A stretch of DNA of 64,000 bases from Phytobacter ursingii (GCA_901456055.1 CABDWT010000004.1:1-64000), one strand, 5' to 3'. Shown: positions 1 to 8,754, counted from the first letter of the stretch. Program-made: numbers and translations. The notes: generated by a model from the letters alone, not told the origin.

Positions 1-76
1 AGGTGATTTTGAATTAAAGATATAAAGATATAAATAATGAGTAAGGAATAAATAAACTAATTAAAACCTACGCTAC

Positions 77-607
77 ATGAAAAACATACCTGACATGATT
101 CTTATTATTCGTACATTAGGCTCTGGTGCTAGCAAACAAAATCACCTAAGTGAGATGAGCGCTGAATTGCGATATAAAATGGGGGTTATGTACGCAAAAG
201 GGTTAGGTGTTGAGAGGGATTATCATAAAGCTTTTGATCTTTATATGAAATCAGCCACTCAAAATTATGCTCAAGCCCAAAATAATGTGGCATTTTGTTA
301 TGTTTCTGGGCAAGGGGTTAAAAAAGATTATTCAAAAGCTATGGAGTGGTATTTAAAAGCAGCACAACAAAACCATGCTGAAGCTCAAAATAACATTGGC
401 GTCATGTATGAAAAAGCAGAAGGTATACCACAAGATTATTCTAAGGCTATGGAGTGGTACCTTAAAGCCGCCAGTAACGGTAATGCCAATGCTAAAAAAA
501 ATATTGGAAATCTTTATTACTACGGAAAAGGAGTGCCACAAGATTATGCTAAAGCCATGAAGTGGTATCAAAGCATTAACAACTCTGATATTTACTTACC
601 AGAGTGA
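77..607 (+). CDS. Sel1-like repeat protein
   Basis: Predicted 176-aa protein built almost wholly of about four 36-residue Sel1-like (TPR-related) repeats, roughly residues 28-63, 64-99, 100-135 and 136-168. Each repeat shows the A-x-x-x-I/V-G-x-x-Y-x-x-G-x-G-V pattern followed by D-Y-x-K-A-x-x-W-Y. Such alpha-solenoids act as protein-interaction scaffolds. No signal peptide is evident, so a cytoplasmic role is likely, although many family members are secreted. The gene lies at the window edge in AT-rich DNA. The first about 25 residues do not look like a repeat and the ATG has no clear ribosome binding site, so the true start could be internal (the methionine before SAELRYKMG) or the gene could be a 5'-truncated copy of a longer family member. 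Partner and function unknown. Confidence 0.7.
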   Translation: MKNIPDMILIIRTLGSGASKQNHLSEMSAELRYKMGVMYAKGLGVERDYHKAFDLYMKSATQNYAQAQNNVAFCYVSGQGVKKDYSKAMEWYLKAAQQNHAEAQNNIGVMYEKAEGIPQDYSKAMEWYLKAASNGNANAKKNIGNLYYYGKGVPQDYAKAMKWYQSINNSDIYLPE

Positions 608-931
608 TGCGCCCCAATCTGTACTTTGCAGAGGTGGATGTAGTTTCAGATATTGCGTTATGTCCGCTCCTCGCTCACAGCTGACCTTCAGTCCCGTTAG
701 CTTGTCCGCTGTGTGCCAAGAGCGGACATCTCTGACATCGCGATGTGTTAACCAACAGGGAACAGGTCAAAGCATCGGTATATGTTTCAATAATTATTTA
801 TGGTTTATCGAGTCTGGAAATAAATAATTTTTGCCGCTACAGAAATGACCTAAATAATCAGAAAGGTGATGTATACTATTTCTTTATAGATTACACACAT
901 AATGTAGTTAAATTTAATCTTGAGGAATTTT
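608..931. other. Intergenic region without a gene
   Basis: No convincing coding region. A short hairpin (TGTCCGCT / AGCGGACA) lies near 705-727. The A+T-rich part after 770 presumably carries the promoter of the downstream H-NS-like gene. Confidence 0.4.
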
Positions 932-1333
932 ATGTCAGGCTTAATCAGCATGCTTAATAACATTCGTTCTCTTCGTACACAAACACGTGACCTTTCACTT
1001 GGAGAACTTGAGGCTATACTGGAAAAATTCAGCACCATTGTTTCCGAAATACGAAATATTACTGCTGCCAAAGCAGAAGAAGAAAGTGGACGAAAAGTCA
1101 AGCTGGAAAACCTTCGACAACTTATGCTCGCAGAAGGTATATACCCGGAAGAATTATTGAAGTTTTCAGAAAATACAAGTAAAAAAAAGTCAACTCGTAT
1201 TGTAAGGCCCGCTCGATACAAGTATTTAGATGAAAACAATAAGATTAAAACCTGGACGGGCCAGGGGCGCATGCCAAAAACAATAGCTAAACAAATGGCT
1301 GAAGGAAAAAAACCTGATGAATTCCTCATTTAA
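932..1333 (+). CDS. H-NS/StpA-family nucleoid protein (accessory copy)
   Basis: 133-aa protein of the H-NS family, which silences AT-rich, horizontally acquired DNA. The N-terminal about 80 residues are charged and helical, fitting the dimerisation/oligomerisation region. The C-terminus holds the DNA-binding domain with the core TWTGQGRMP (about residues 107-115) and the typical ending K-P-D-E-F-L-I. It clearly differs from chromosomal hns, so it is an island-borne paralogue of the kind found on plasmids and genomic islands. The start at 932 (MSGLIS) is chosen because TGAGGA sits about 6 nt upstream; a TTG at 920 would also keep the frame open. It likely forms mixed oligomers with the host H-NS and moderates expression of nearby accessory genes (inference). 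Confidence 0.85.
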   Translation: MSGLISMLNNIRSLRTQTRDLSLGELEAILEKFSTIVSEIRNITAAKAEEESGRKVKLENLRQLMLAEGIYPEELLKFSENTSKKKSTRIVRPARYKYLDENNKIKTWTGQGRMPKTIAKQMAEGKKPDEFLI

Positions 1334-1504
1334 ACCTTAAGCTGAGCATTAGGTTTTCTGACAACTACGTCGTGGCGTTTCTCTCGTATTGTTAGATGCT
1401 TGCGATTCAGCACAATTATAATCGTTGAATCGCTACGGATAATATCAATACCTCCGAGAGGTTGATAATATCGACGCCCATCGTCTATAACCAGCATTGC
1501 TGGT

Positions 1505-1538
1505 ATAAAGAAAAAAAAGCCTGCATTTTAATGCAGGC
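1505..1538 (-). terminator. Rho-independent terminator
   Basis: Perfect 8-bp stem GCCTGCAT / ATGCAGGC (1519-1526 and 1531-1538) with a 4-nt loop. On the minus strand it is followed by a run of eight T, so it terminates transcription from the minus-strand gene at 1660-1887. Confidence 0.75.
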
Positions 1539-1659
1539 TATCAAAGGTTTTTACGTACTTTTTTATTTTCTCATCTGATTTATACGGGAAAACATAGTTT
1601 CTATAACCGCCAGTACACGATCAAACATGGATTAGAGGAATAAAAAACCTCACGGTTTG

Positions 1660-1887
1660 CTACAGATACTTTCTGGCAGCATCCAGTATTTCCTGTGATG
1701 TCAGTTCCCTGTCTGAAGCTACATGTACAATACCATGCTCTGTAGTCAACGAAGGAAAACCGGCAGACATTATCTGAAGATGTATTTCTTCACCGTTTGG
1801 GTACTCCTCACGGATAGAGGTAATACCTTTAAGAACATTGATAACCTTGCACGGTTCGGCATTAAAAAAAACAATAACTTTTTTCAT
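1660..1887 (-). CDS. Small conserved-looking hypothetical protein
   Basis: 75-aa protein beginning MKKVIVFFNAEPCK, with start chosen at 1887 because TATGGTGGC lies just upstream; a longer in-frame reading starts at 1962. No family recognised. The alternation of a beta-like segment (KKVIVFF), a charged helical part and a second beta-like segment (GIVHVAS) suggests a small alpha/beta fold. The C-terminal helix SQEILDAARKYL is amphipathic. There is no signal peptide or membrane segment. A terminator lies about 120 nt downstream, which supports a real transcription unit. Function unknown. Confidence 0.5.
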   Translation of the reverse strand: MKKVIVFFNAEPCKVINVLKGITSIREEYPNGEEIHLQIMSAGFPSLTTEHGIVHVASDRELTSQEILDAARKYL

Positions 1888-2435
1888 ATGCCACCATAAT
1901 TTTGTTAACTGGTTGTTCTGGAGATACCTGTGTCCGGATGTAAATATATACGTTCCCGTCATAATGACTTAGTTAAACATCCATGAACGGGCTGTTCCAA
2001 AAATTGAGAACATATTTTAGCTGCGCCCAAAAGGCTCTCAACTTCCCATACCCTATTGCAGTGATTTATTCAAATCAATACAACCATCCTAAAAAACTCA
2101 CTCTTTCAAGGATGATGAGGGATAAAAGAATAATAATACCTGTTATGGGAATGTATTTTAGCAAAAAAACCACGTAAAATCGAAGAAGTGATGCTTGTGG
2201 AGGTTGTCTTACCTCTTACGCACTTTAATGTTTTTACAAGCAGTTAGCTTCTGCTTTTAGACTGTTCATGCAGCAGACCTGCACTTCATCACATCGGTCA
2301 GCACACTCATACATGAGCAAAAATGTACTAACCTGATGTTAAGAATAATCTGCCCTTCACTACCTTCACTAAATTAACCTATGGATCTGTCTACTCAGGA
2401 ATGAACCCTCATCGTTGTCGCAGATCCACAAATAT
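1888..2435. other. Intergenic region, at most a doubtful 64-aa ORF
   Basis: The only open frame is 1983-2177 (+), 64 codons, with no ribosome binding site and unusual composition. It is judged non-coding. Otherwise AT-rich spacer between the small hypothetical gene and the cold-shock gene. Confidence 0.4.
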
Positions 2436-2654
2436 TTATTTATCGCAAAGTATTACGTTTGCAGCTGCCGGGCCTTTATCACCCGCGTGTATTGCGAATT
2501 CAACTTTCTGACCTTCAAATAAAGTTTTGAAGTTATCGCCGTTAAGCGCAGAAAAATGAACAAAGATATCTTTGCTTCCATCGAGTGGAGAGATGAAACC
2601 AAAACCTTTGTCTTCGTTAAACCACTTTACCAGGCCTTTAATTCTTGAGGTCAT
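2436..2654 (-). CDS. Cold-shock protein, CspA family (CspB/CspG-like)
   Basis: 72-aa single cold-shock domain. RNP1 (KGFGFIS, about residues 16-22) and RNP2 (DIFVHFSA, about 29-36) are intact, including the aromatic residues that stack on single-stranded RNA or DNA. It ends in the usual KGPAAANV. Family members melt RNA secondary structure and act as antiterminators at low temperature. The start is supported by GGGAG about 6 nt upstream. The gene is divergent from a CspF/CspH-like gene with about 280 bp between, the same arrangement as cspB-cspF and cspG-cspH in E. coli. A long untranslated leader, as in cold-inducible csp genes, is expected in that gap, although no clear cold-box was found by eye. 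Confidence 0.9.
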   Translation of the reverse strand: MTSRIKGLVKWFNEDKGFGFISPLDGSKDIFVHFSALNGDNFKTLFEGQKVEFAIHAGDKGPAAANVILCDK

Positions 2655-2934
2655 ACTGACTCCCGTTACACATTAGTATTGATAGTAAACGTATAGTATT
2701 AAGCGTATGGACTCAAAAGAAGGGGATATCAGCGATAGCGCCTGGTAATGAGGACTGCACGGAAAATGTTTTACGTTCGTTTGTACATCGAACTGATGAG
2801 TTCATTAAGGCACGGGGAGTTATAATAAGCAAATTATATTTTAGCCGTCCAGAGGGCCGAGAGGATAAATTAAAAGTGGCATTAAATTTATTTCAACGTA
2901 TAGTTATTATGTGTTTTCAATAAAAGGAATTGAC

Positions 2935-3147
2935 TTGTCCCGTAAAATGACAGGAATTGTCAAAAGTTTTGACAGCCTCAGCGGCAAAGGCCTCATCACC
3001 CCTTCAGATGGTCGAAAAGACGTTCTTCTTCACATTTCAGCCGTTAATTCCAGAGAATCAGAATTACTCATTCCAGGGATACGCATCGAATTTTGTCGGA
3101 TCAACGGTCTCTGTGGTCCGGTGGCTGCAAACATCTATCTTTCCTGA
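2935..3147 (+). CDS. Cold-shock-like protein, CspF/CspH subgroup
   Basis: 70-aa divergent member of the CspA family matching CspF/CspH (start [10 protein letters not shown], end [10 protein letters not shown]). The aromatic positions of RNP1/RNP2 are lost (GKGLITPS and VLLHISA replace KGFGFI and VFVHF), as is usual for CspF/CspH, so nucleic-acid binding is probably weak or altered. The TTG at 2935 is preferred over the upstream ATG at 2911 because AAAAGGA lies 6 nt before it and the family start is MSRKMTG. Paired divergently with the CspB/G-like gene and followed by a small zinc-ribbon gene at 3271. Confidence 0.8.
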   Translation: MSRKMTGIVKSFDSLSGKGLITPSDGRKDVLLHISAVNSRESELLIPGIRIEFCRINGLCGPVAANIYLS

Positions 3148-3270
3148 AACAACGTCATCTCTCCCTGTGGTATCCCACTATTGGAGAATTGATATGGGAG
3201 GAAAAATTAAATGATTAAATTTCAATCAAACGTGTTACGGTGAAGCTCATTCATTGAAAGGCTACTCATC

Positions 3271-3441
3271 ATGTCTCTCATCGATTACGCAATGAAATTA
3301 ATTGGCGGCTCATCGACGTCCTCTGTCATCTGCCCGGTTTGCGGCTTACGCTCATCTCAAATTCTCTCCAGAGTTCGCCGTCAACAGACAATGCTGTGCC
3401 CGGGTTGTAAGGCGCTGTTTGTCTTACCACACTCATCATGA
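3271..3441 (+). CDS. Small zinc-ribbon protein downstream of csp genes (YnfU/YmcF-like)
   Basis: 56-aa small protein starting MSLIDYAMKLIGG. It has two CxxC knuckles, CPVC (about residues 21-24) and CPGC (about 44-47), spaced as in a single zinc ribbon, with a basic stretch between them. GAAAGG lies 11-16 nt upstream of the ATG. Small cysteine-rich proteins of this kind sit next to csp genes in E. coli (YnfU, YmcF). The resemblance is from memory and the exact orthologue is not certain. Its position 120 nt after the CspF/H-like gene suggests co-expression at low temperature. Confidence 0.6.
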   Translation: MSLIDYAMKLIGGSSTSSVICPVCGLRSSQILSRVRRQQTMLCPGCKALFVLPHSS

Positions 3442-3546
3442 CACTCATCCACACAGAAATCCGGTGTTCTATACTACTTAGGTTAAATTCCAGCAGCTGT
3501 TAAATCCCAAAACTAATTTGGGGGCTTTAACTGCATGCAACGCAGT

Positions 3547-3590
3547 AAGAAAAAATTTCTGTCTCCGTGCAACATTAATCCTTACGGAGA
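3547..3590 (-). terminator. Possible Rho-independent terminator of the tetR-like gene
   Basis: Stem TCTCCGT / ACGGAGA (3562-3568 and 3584-3590) overlaps the last codons of the regulator. On the minus strand it is followed by a T-rich run (AAATTTTTTCTT). The loop is rather long (15 nt). Confidence 0.4.
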
Positions 3591-4111
3591 AGACGTGTGC
3601 GGCACACATTCAGAATTTCATCAGCAAGAGCGGAATTATCCGGGCAGGCTCGGGAGAGCACCAGGGCACCGACAAGATGCGCCATGGTATCGAGCAGGTC
3701 TGCGCGCGTTTCATGTTCATTTTCTAAAACTGCCAACTGACGTTCAATCCCGGCCGCAAACGTCTCCCTGATTGATTCAGACTGCCGGGCTGTGTCAGCA
3801 CCAAGTGCCGACATCACGCAGCCCTTTCCCATATCATCGCGATGGGGTCGGGAGAGGTAGTATTCAATAAATTTTTCCCGGTCCACACCTGCCGTGCTTT
3901 CTGCAGAACGCGTAAAACCGCAGTTCATTGCCTCCGCCATCAGATCAGCCTTAGAGCCAAAGTGCTTATAGAAACCGCCGTGGGTTAACCCTGCCGCTGA
4001 CATCAGTTCCGCCACGCCCACGCCGTCAAAACCGCGTTCACGAAAAAGTTCGGAGGCCGTTTCTACAATGCGTGTCCGGTTTTCCCGAACCTGCTCTTTT
4101 GACACTTTCAT
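3575..4111 (-). CDS. TetR/AcrR-family transcriptional regulator
   Basis: 178-aa repressor. The N-terminal TetR domain has a helix-turn-helix at about residues 31-54 (V-A-E-L-M-S-A-A-G-L-T-H-G-G-F-Y-K-H-F), followed by an all-helical ligand-binding region with C98 in a G-K-G-C-V motif. It is divergent from the oxidoreductase cluster beginning at 4245, and the gap holds a perfect 16-bp inverted repeat. The likely role is repression of itself and of the five-gene redox operon, relieved by an electrophile or other small molecule, by analogy with NemR upstream of nemA (inference). It is not NemR itself: the sequence is clearly different. Confidence 0.88.
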   Translation of the reverse strand: MKVSKEQVRENRTRIVETASELFRERGFDGVGVAELMSAAGLTHGGFYKHFGSKADLMAEAMNCGFTRSAESTAGVDREKFIEYYLSRPHRDDMGKGCVMSALGADTARQSESIRETFAAGIERQLAVLENEHETRADLLDTMAHLVGALVLSRACPDNSALADEILNVCRTRLLRKD

Positions 4112-4152
4112 GCTTTGCTACCCCTCTCAAAAATAGGGTCTAAGTATACATT

Positions 4153-4202
4153 GATGATGATCATAATCAAACCAGTTGACTTTATAGATTATGATCATCA
4201 TC
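4153..4202. promoter_or_regulatory. Operator: perfect 16-bp inverted repeat between divergent genes
   Basis: GATGATGATCATAATC (4153-4168) and its exact reverse complement (4187-4202) are separated by 18 bp. On the minus strand a promoter TTGATT-16 bp-TATACT covers the left arm, so a repressor bound there would block transcription of the tetR-like gene. A TTGACT at 4176-4181 between the arms may be the -35 of the plus-strand operon. Length and position fit a TetR-family operator pair. Confidence 0.75.
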
Positions 4203-4244
4203 ATTAAATTAACCGTTGACCCACCACGTAGCAAGAGAATAAAC

Positions 4245-5330
4245 ATGACGACATTATTTCAACCTTATGATCTCGGGCCAATCACACTTGCCAATCATAT
4301 CGTGATGGCACCGCTGACCCGTAACCGGGCCGGAACCGGTCTGGTACCCAGCGAACTGGCGGCGACCTACTATGCCCAGCGCGCAACAGCAGGCTTGTTG
4401 ATTACTGAGGCCACACAGATCTCCGCACAGGCGCAGGGCTATCAGGATACGCCGGGTATCTATACACAGGCTCAAATCGATGGCTGGCGCAAAGTGACGG
4501 ATGCGGTGCATGCCAAAGGTGGGCGCATATTTGTGCAGTTATGGCACGTAGGACGAATTTCGCATGTCGATTTACAGCCGGGTGGCGCGGCGCCGGTCGC
4601 CCCGTCCGCCATCCGTGCCGCGACTAAGACCTTTGTAAACAACGGTTTTTCTGATGTCTCTGAACCACGTGCGCTTGAGCTGCAGGAAATACCGGGGATT
4701 ATCGACGATTTCAGAAAAGCTGCCGCCAATGCCATTACTGCAGGGTTTGACGGCGTTGAGATCCACGGTGCGAATGGTTACCTGCTGGAACAGTTCCTGA
4801 AAGATGGCGCAAACCAGCGTACTGATGAATACGGCGGCTCTGTCGAAAATCGTGCGCGCCTGCTGCTGGAAGTCACGGCGGCCGTAAAGGATGAGATCGG
4901 CGCAGAACGCACCGGCGTGCGCATTTCACCGGTTTCGCCGGCCAATGCGATTTCATGCAGTGATCCGCAGCCACAATATGACTACCTCGCTGAACAACTC
5001 GATGCATTGGGCATCGTGTACCTCCATGTGGTTGAAGGTGCGACGGGCGGCCCGCGAGATGTATCGCCGTTCGATTACGACTCCCTGCGCCGGCGCTTTA
5101 AAAACACCTGGATCGGCAACAATGGCTATGACCTGGCGTTGGCGTCCACTCAACTTGCGCAGGGCAAAGCCGATCTGTTCGCATTTGGTCGCCCGTTCAT
5201 CTCCAACCCGGATCTGGTCGAAAGGCTGAAGACGGGCGCGCCTCTGGCCCCACTCAATCCTGAAACACTTTATGGCGGTGGCGCGCAAGGGTACACCGAT
5301 TATCCGTCGCTTGCCGAGACCAACAAGTAG
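4245..5330 (+). CDS. Alkene reductase, old yellow enzyme family (NemA-like)
   Basis: 361-aa FMN-dependent NAD(P)H oxidoreductase of the OYE family. The TIM-barrel starts with FQPYDLGPITLANHIVMAPLT. The substrate-binding pair is seen as H174 and N177 (motif IHGANGYLLEQF), and the following DEYGGSVENRARLLLEV block is diagnostic. These enzymes reduce activated alkenes, quinones and nitro compounds. The ATG at 4245 is chosen over the in-frame ATG at 4191 because the latter lies inside the operator and gives an extension absent from the family. First gene of the plus-strand cluster controlled by the divergent TetR-type regulator. Confidence 0.92.
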   Translation: MTTLFQPYDLGPITLANHIVMAPLTRNRAGTGLVPSELAATYYAQRATAGLLITEATQISAQAQGYQDTPGIYTQAQIDGWRKVTDAVHAKGGRIFVQLWHVGRISHVDLQPGGAAPVAPSAIRAATKTFVNNGFSDVSEPRALELQEIPGIIDDFRKAAANAITAGFDGVEIHGANGYLLEQFLKDGANQRTDEYGGSVENRARLLLEVTAAVKDEIGAERTGVRISPVSPANAISCSDPQPQYDYLAEQLDALGIVYLHVVEGATGGPRDVSPFDYDSLRRRFKNTWIGNNGYDLALASTQLAQGKADLFAFGRPFISNPDLVERLKTGAPLAPLNPETLYGGGAQGYTDYPSLAETNK

Positions 5331-5404
5331 ATCTGTGGTGTCACGGTTCTATATACATCGCGCAGTGCGAATTCTGTTTACACATTAATAAAGAAGATCA
5401 ACTT

Positions 5405-6187
5405 ATGACTAAAGCTACAGTTCTCATTACAGGCGCATCCACGGGTATTGGTGCTGTTTACGCTGAACGGTTTGCCCGCCGGGGCCACGACCTTGTTCTG
5501 GTCGCGCGCGACAAAGCGAAGTTAGAGACACTGGCCGAGCGTCTGCGAAAGGAAAATGCCATTTCTGTCGACGTTCTGCCTGCCGACCTCACGCAAACGA
5601 GTGATTTGGCCGTGGTCGAAGCCCGTCTGCGTGAAGACACACGGATTGGCATCCTTATCAATAACGCGGGTATCGCTCAGTCGGGTAGTTTTACAGAGCA
5701 GACGCCGGAATCGATAGAAAGCCTTATTGCGCTTAACGTCACCGCCCTGACGAGACTTGCCAGTGCCGTGGCGCCACGACTGGTAAAAGCCGGAGAGGGC
5801 TCGATCGTTAATATCAGTTCCGTCGTAGGCCTCGCCCCGGAATTTGCCATGACGGTTTACGGCGCAACCAAAGCCTTTGTGCTTTTCCTGTCCCAGGGAA
5901 TGAATGTGGAGCTGTCGTCTAAGGGCATTTATATCCAGGCGGTGCTCCCTGCCGGCACTTACACGGAAATTTGGGACCGTGCGGGTATCGATATCAGTAA
6001 CTCAGCAAAATTCATGGAAGTGGGCGAGTTGGTGGATGCCGCACTGGTTGGCTTTGATCGCCGTGAGCTCGTCACCATCCCGCCGTTACATAATGCTGCC
6101 CGCTGGGACACCCTCGATGCGTCGCGTCAGGCTCTGCTTTCTGACATCAAACAAGATGAAGCTGCCGAACGATATAAAGCACTGTAG
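5405..6187 (+). CDS. SDR-family NAD(P)-dependent oxidoreductase
   Basis: 260-aa classical short-chain dehydrogenase/reductase. The cofactor motif TGASTGIG lies at about residues 9-16, NNAG near 87-90, the catalytic Ser in NISS near 138-141 and the Y-x-x-x-K pair in YGATK near 153-157. A basic residue pattern (ARDK) after beta-2 hints at NADPH preference. It follows the OYE gene after 74 bp with AAGAAGATCA just before the ATG. Substrate unknown; the context suggests carbonyl or enone metabolism. Confidence 0.88.
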   Translation: MTKATVLITGASTGIGAVYAERFARRGHDLVLVARDKAKLETLAERLRKENAISVDVLPADLTQTSDLAVVEARLREDTRIGILINNAGIAQSGSFTEQTPESIESLIALNVTALTRLASAVAPRLVKAGEGSIVNISSVVGLAPEFAMTVYGATKAFVLFLSQGMNVELSSKGIYIQAVLPAGTYTEIWDRAGIDISNSAKFMEVGELVDAALVGFDRRELVTIPPLHNAARWDTLDASRQALLSDIKQDEAAERYKAL

Positions 6188-6319
6188 TCAATGAGGTGCA
6201 CTGTGCAGAGCGGTTTTCCGGCTGTTCTGCACAGAAGTAAACCCGATATCAATCCCTTATAGCGTTTCCTCTCAGCAGCGATGAGAAACCTCAAACACAT
6301 CATGAAGGCCTTATTCAGC

Positions 6320-7138
6320 ATGACAAAAAAACGAGTAGCGTTGGTTACCGGCGCGTCTTCAGGTATTGGCAAAGCGTCGGCAATTAAACTTTTAGCGGCG
6401 GGGTATACGGTATATGGCACAAGCCGACGTGGCGCCCTGGCGGGAAAGCATCCGTTTCCGTTACTGACGCTTGATGTGACAGACGACGCTTCTGTCGGGG
6501 CCGCCATTGAGGAGTTGCTGCGTCTGGAGGGGCGGATCGATCTTCTGGTGAATAATGCAGGCTTTGGGATCGCTCCGGCGGCTGCGGAAGAAAGTTCTGT
6601 CGAACAGGCCAGGCAGATGTTCGACACTAACTTTTTGGGCATCGTCAGGTTGACCCGGGCGGTGATCCCTCACATGCGCCGCCAGGGCAGTGGCCGCATT
6701 ATTAACATCGGCTCGATACTCGGGGTCGTTCCGTTTCCGTATGTGGCACTTTATGCGGCCAGTAAGTATGCGGTCGAGGGGTATACGGGGGCACTGGATC
6801 ATGAATTACGCACGCAGGGTATCCGGGTGTCTGTCATCGAACCGGCTTACATGAAAACACAGTTTGAAGCCAATAATATAGAGCCGGATGCCAGGCTTGA
6901 AGAGTATGACCTGATCCGGGCGAAGCTGGCGAAAGTGCTTAGCAAGGCAATGGCCGAAGCGGAAAGCCCGGAGGTGGTGGGTGACGTAGTGGTTAAAGCG
7001 GCTCAGACTTTACGTCCGAAGGTGCGCTACACGGCGGGAACGCTGGCCGGTAAATTGAATTTTCTCCTCAGGTTCGCGCCTGCCTCATTCATGGATAAGG
7101 TCGTGCGCAAAAGTCTTCAGCTGGATGCGAAGGAGTAA
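6320..7138 (+). CDS. SDR-family oxidoreductase
   Basis: 272-aa classical SDR with TGASSGIG (about residues 9-16), NNAGFG, a catalytic Ser in NIGSI and the Y-x-x-x-K motif in YAASK. An SRRG after beta-2 suggests NADP(H). The start at 6320 (MTKKRVALVTG) matches the family N-terminus; in-frame ATGs at 6281 and 6302 would add up to 13 residues and cannot be excluded. The C-terminal tail carries a hydrophobic stretch (GKLNFLLRFAPASF) that could be membrane-associated, as in related SDRs. The next gene starts 2 nt after the stop, so the two are translationally linked. Confidence 0.87.
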   Translation: MTKKRVALVTGASSGIGKASAIKLLAAGYTVYGTSRRGALAGKHPFPLLTLDVTDDASVGAAIEELLRLEGRIDLLVNNAGFGIAPAAAEESSVEQARQMFDTNFLGIVRLTRAVIPHMRRQGSGRIINIGSILGVVPFPYVALYAASKYAVEGYTGALDHELRTQGIRVSVIEPAYMKTQFEANNIEPDARLEEYDLIRAKLAKVLSKAMAEAESPEVVGDVVVKAAQTLRPKVRYTAGTLAGKLNFLLRFAPASFMDKVVRKSLQLDAKE

Positions 7139-7140
7139 AA

Positions 7141-7551
7141 ATGAAATTTTCTCAACTGGCTGTTCTGACTGCAGTGTTGTTTTTCATCCTGGCCACGGTA
7201 TGGATGTTTTTCCCGGAACAGCTTTTAACACAGTGGGGAATTGAACCAACGCCGGGTACCCGCGTTATTTGTCGCCGCTCGGCCGCATTTTTTGCAGGAA
7301 TAAGCGTTATGTGTTTCCTGGCCAGAAATGCCGGGCCTTCCCCGACCCGTTATGCGCTGGCCGCGGGTATCAGCACCATATCGATTATTTCAGCTGTGCT
7401 GGGCATCGCTGAATGGCGCGAAGGGCATGTCAGCGGACAGATCCTTTTTGCCGTGTTAATCGAGCTGTTTCTGGGCGCCGCCTTTTTACTCAGCAACAGA
7501 ACCCCTGTGAAAAATGTTACTGGCAAATACCAAAGGATAAAAAACAAATGA
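7141..7551 (+). CDS. Small four-helix inner-membrane protein
   Basis: 136-aa hydrophobic protein with four predicted membrane segments at about residues 5-22, 47-64, 70-90 and 100-117. The C-terminal tail (about 20 residues) is basic. No enzymatic motif is seen. It lies between an SDR gene (2-nt gap) and an MDR gene (ATGA overlap), so it belongs to the redox operon. It may anchor or supply a lipophilic substrate or quinone (inference). Confidence 0.75.
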   Translation: MKFSQLAVLTAVLFFILATVWMFFPEQLLTQWGIEPTPGTRVICRRSAAFFAGISVMCFLARNAGPSPTRYALAAGISTISIISAVLGIAEWREGHVSGQILFAVLIELFLGAAFLLSNRTPVKNVTGKYQRIKNK

Positions 7552-8567
7552 AAAGCAGGACGATGAAAGCCTTTACGTTTAAACGCTATGGTAAATCCCC
7601 TGACCTGGGATTCGATGACGTGGATTTTCCTTCCCCCGGCGCTGATGAAATCCTGGTGAAGGTACACGCGGTGGGCCTTAACCCGATTGACAACATGATC
7701 CCAACCGGAATGTTCAAGCCAGTATTGCATTTTAAACTCCCTGCGACGCTGGGCAGTGATTTGGCCGGGGTCGTCGTTGCAGTGGGGGCTAGTGTGACCC
7801 GTTTTATCCCAGGTGACGAAATTTTTGCCAGCATTTTCGATACGGGAACAGGCTCCCTTGCCGAATTTGCACGGGTTCCTGAAAGCGCTGCGGCCCTGAA
7901 ACCCGCCAATCTGAGTTTCGTCGAGGCGGCTTCGTTGCCGATGGTGAGTCTCACGTCCTGGCAGGCGCTGACAGAACGTGCCGGGCTCAGGCCTGGTCAG
8001 AGCGTTTTTATACCCGCAGGCTCCGGAGGAATTGGCAGCGTTGCCATCCAGCTGGCGAAGCACCTGGGCGCAAGCGTGGGAACGACAACGAGTACAGAGA
8101 ATGTCGACTGGGTACGCCGTCTTGGGGCCGATGAGGTGATTGATTATAAAAAGCAGGCGTTCGAAAACGTGCTGAGTGGCTACGATATTGTTCTGGGTAC
8201 CCTCAGGGGGGATGTGATTGCAAAGTCCACTCAAATTCTTAAACCTGGCGGAAAGATTATTTCTCTCATCGGGCCGTTAGATGTCGCGTTCGCACGGGTC
8301 CGGGGATTGAACTTCTTATTGCGTTTTGTGCTCGGGCTGATGAGCCGCAAGATTATACGTCTTACGAAAAAACGGGGCCTGACCTATTCATTTCTCTTTG
8401 TTCGACCTGATGGCGACCAACTTGCCCGGATAGGCAAAATCCTGGAAGCGGAACATATCAGGCCGGTAATTGACAAGGTTTTCCCCTTTGCGGAATCCAA
8501 TGCAGCTCTTGCTTACCTTGCCCAGGGACATGCAAAGGGCAAAGTGGTCATTAAGATAGCAGAGTGA
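7548..8567 (+). CDS. Zinc-free MDR oxidoreductase (quinone oxidoreductase-like)
   Basis: 339-aa medium-chain dehydrogenase/reductase. It has a GroES-like N-terminal domain with GSDLAGVVVAVG (about residues 70-81) and a Rossmann domain with GSGGIGSVAIQLAK (about 161-174). The zinc-binding cysteines of classical alcohol dehydrogenases are absent, as in quinone oxidoreductases and enoyl reductases. The ATG at 7548 overlaps the preceding stop (ATGA) and has AAAGGA 10 nt upstream; an alternative ATG is 15 nt later. Last gene of the TetR-controlled cluster. Confidence 0.88.
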   Translation: MKSRTMKAFTFKRYGKSPDLGFDDVDFPSPGADEILVKVHAVGLNPIDNMIPTGMFKPVLHFKLPATLGSDLAGVVVAVGASVTRFIPGDEIFASIFDTGTGSLAEFARVPESAAALKPANLSFVEAASLPMVSLTSWQALTERAGLRPGQSVFIPAGSGGIGSVAIQLAKHLGASVGTTTSTENVDWVRRLGADEVIDYKKQAFENVLSGYDIVLGTLRGDVIAKSTQILKPGGKIISLIGPLDVAFARVRGLNFLLRFVLGLMSRKIIRLTKKRGLTYSFLFVRPDGDQLARIGKILEAEHIRPVIDKVFPFAESNAALAYLAQGHAKGKVVIKIAE

Positions 8568-8754
8568 CAACAGCCGATAGTTGCATCAGCAATATGAAAA
8601 TTTCGATAAAGTCCGTCGCTTAATATTCTAAATCCCCCAGGGATGAGGTATGGCATGTCTGCTTTTCGCCCACAGCAGACTGCAACGGATAGGCTAATCT
8701 GGCTACCAACATCTGTATTGTCAGGAGTCTGAAATGTCTGAATTATCAATGCCA

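Noticed and set aside
745-957. 70-codon open frame overlapping the start of the H-NS-like gene
   Set aside because: Different frame from the clear H-NS-like gene, no family pattern, no ribosome binding site.
1983-2177. 64-codon open frame on the plus strand
   Set aside because: No ribosome binding site, AT-rich random-looking composition.
7350-8234. 294-codon open frame antisense to the MDR gene
   Set aside because: Overlaps two well supported genes of one operon and lacks a ribosome binding site and family resemblance.
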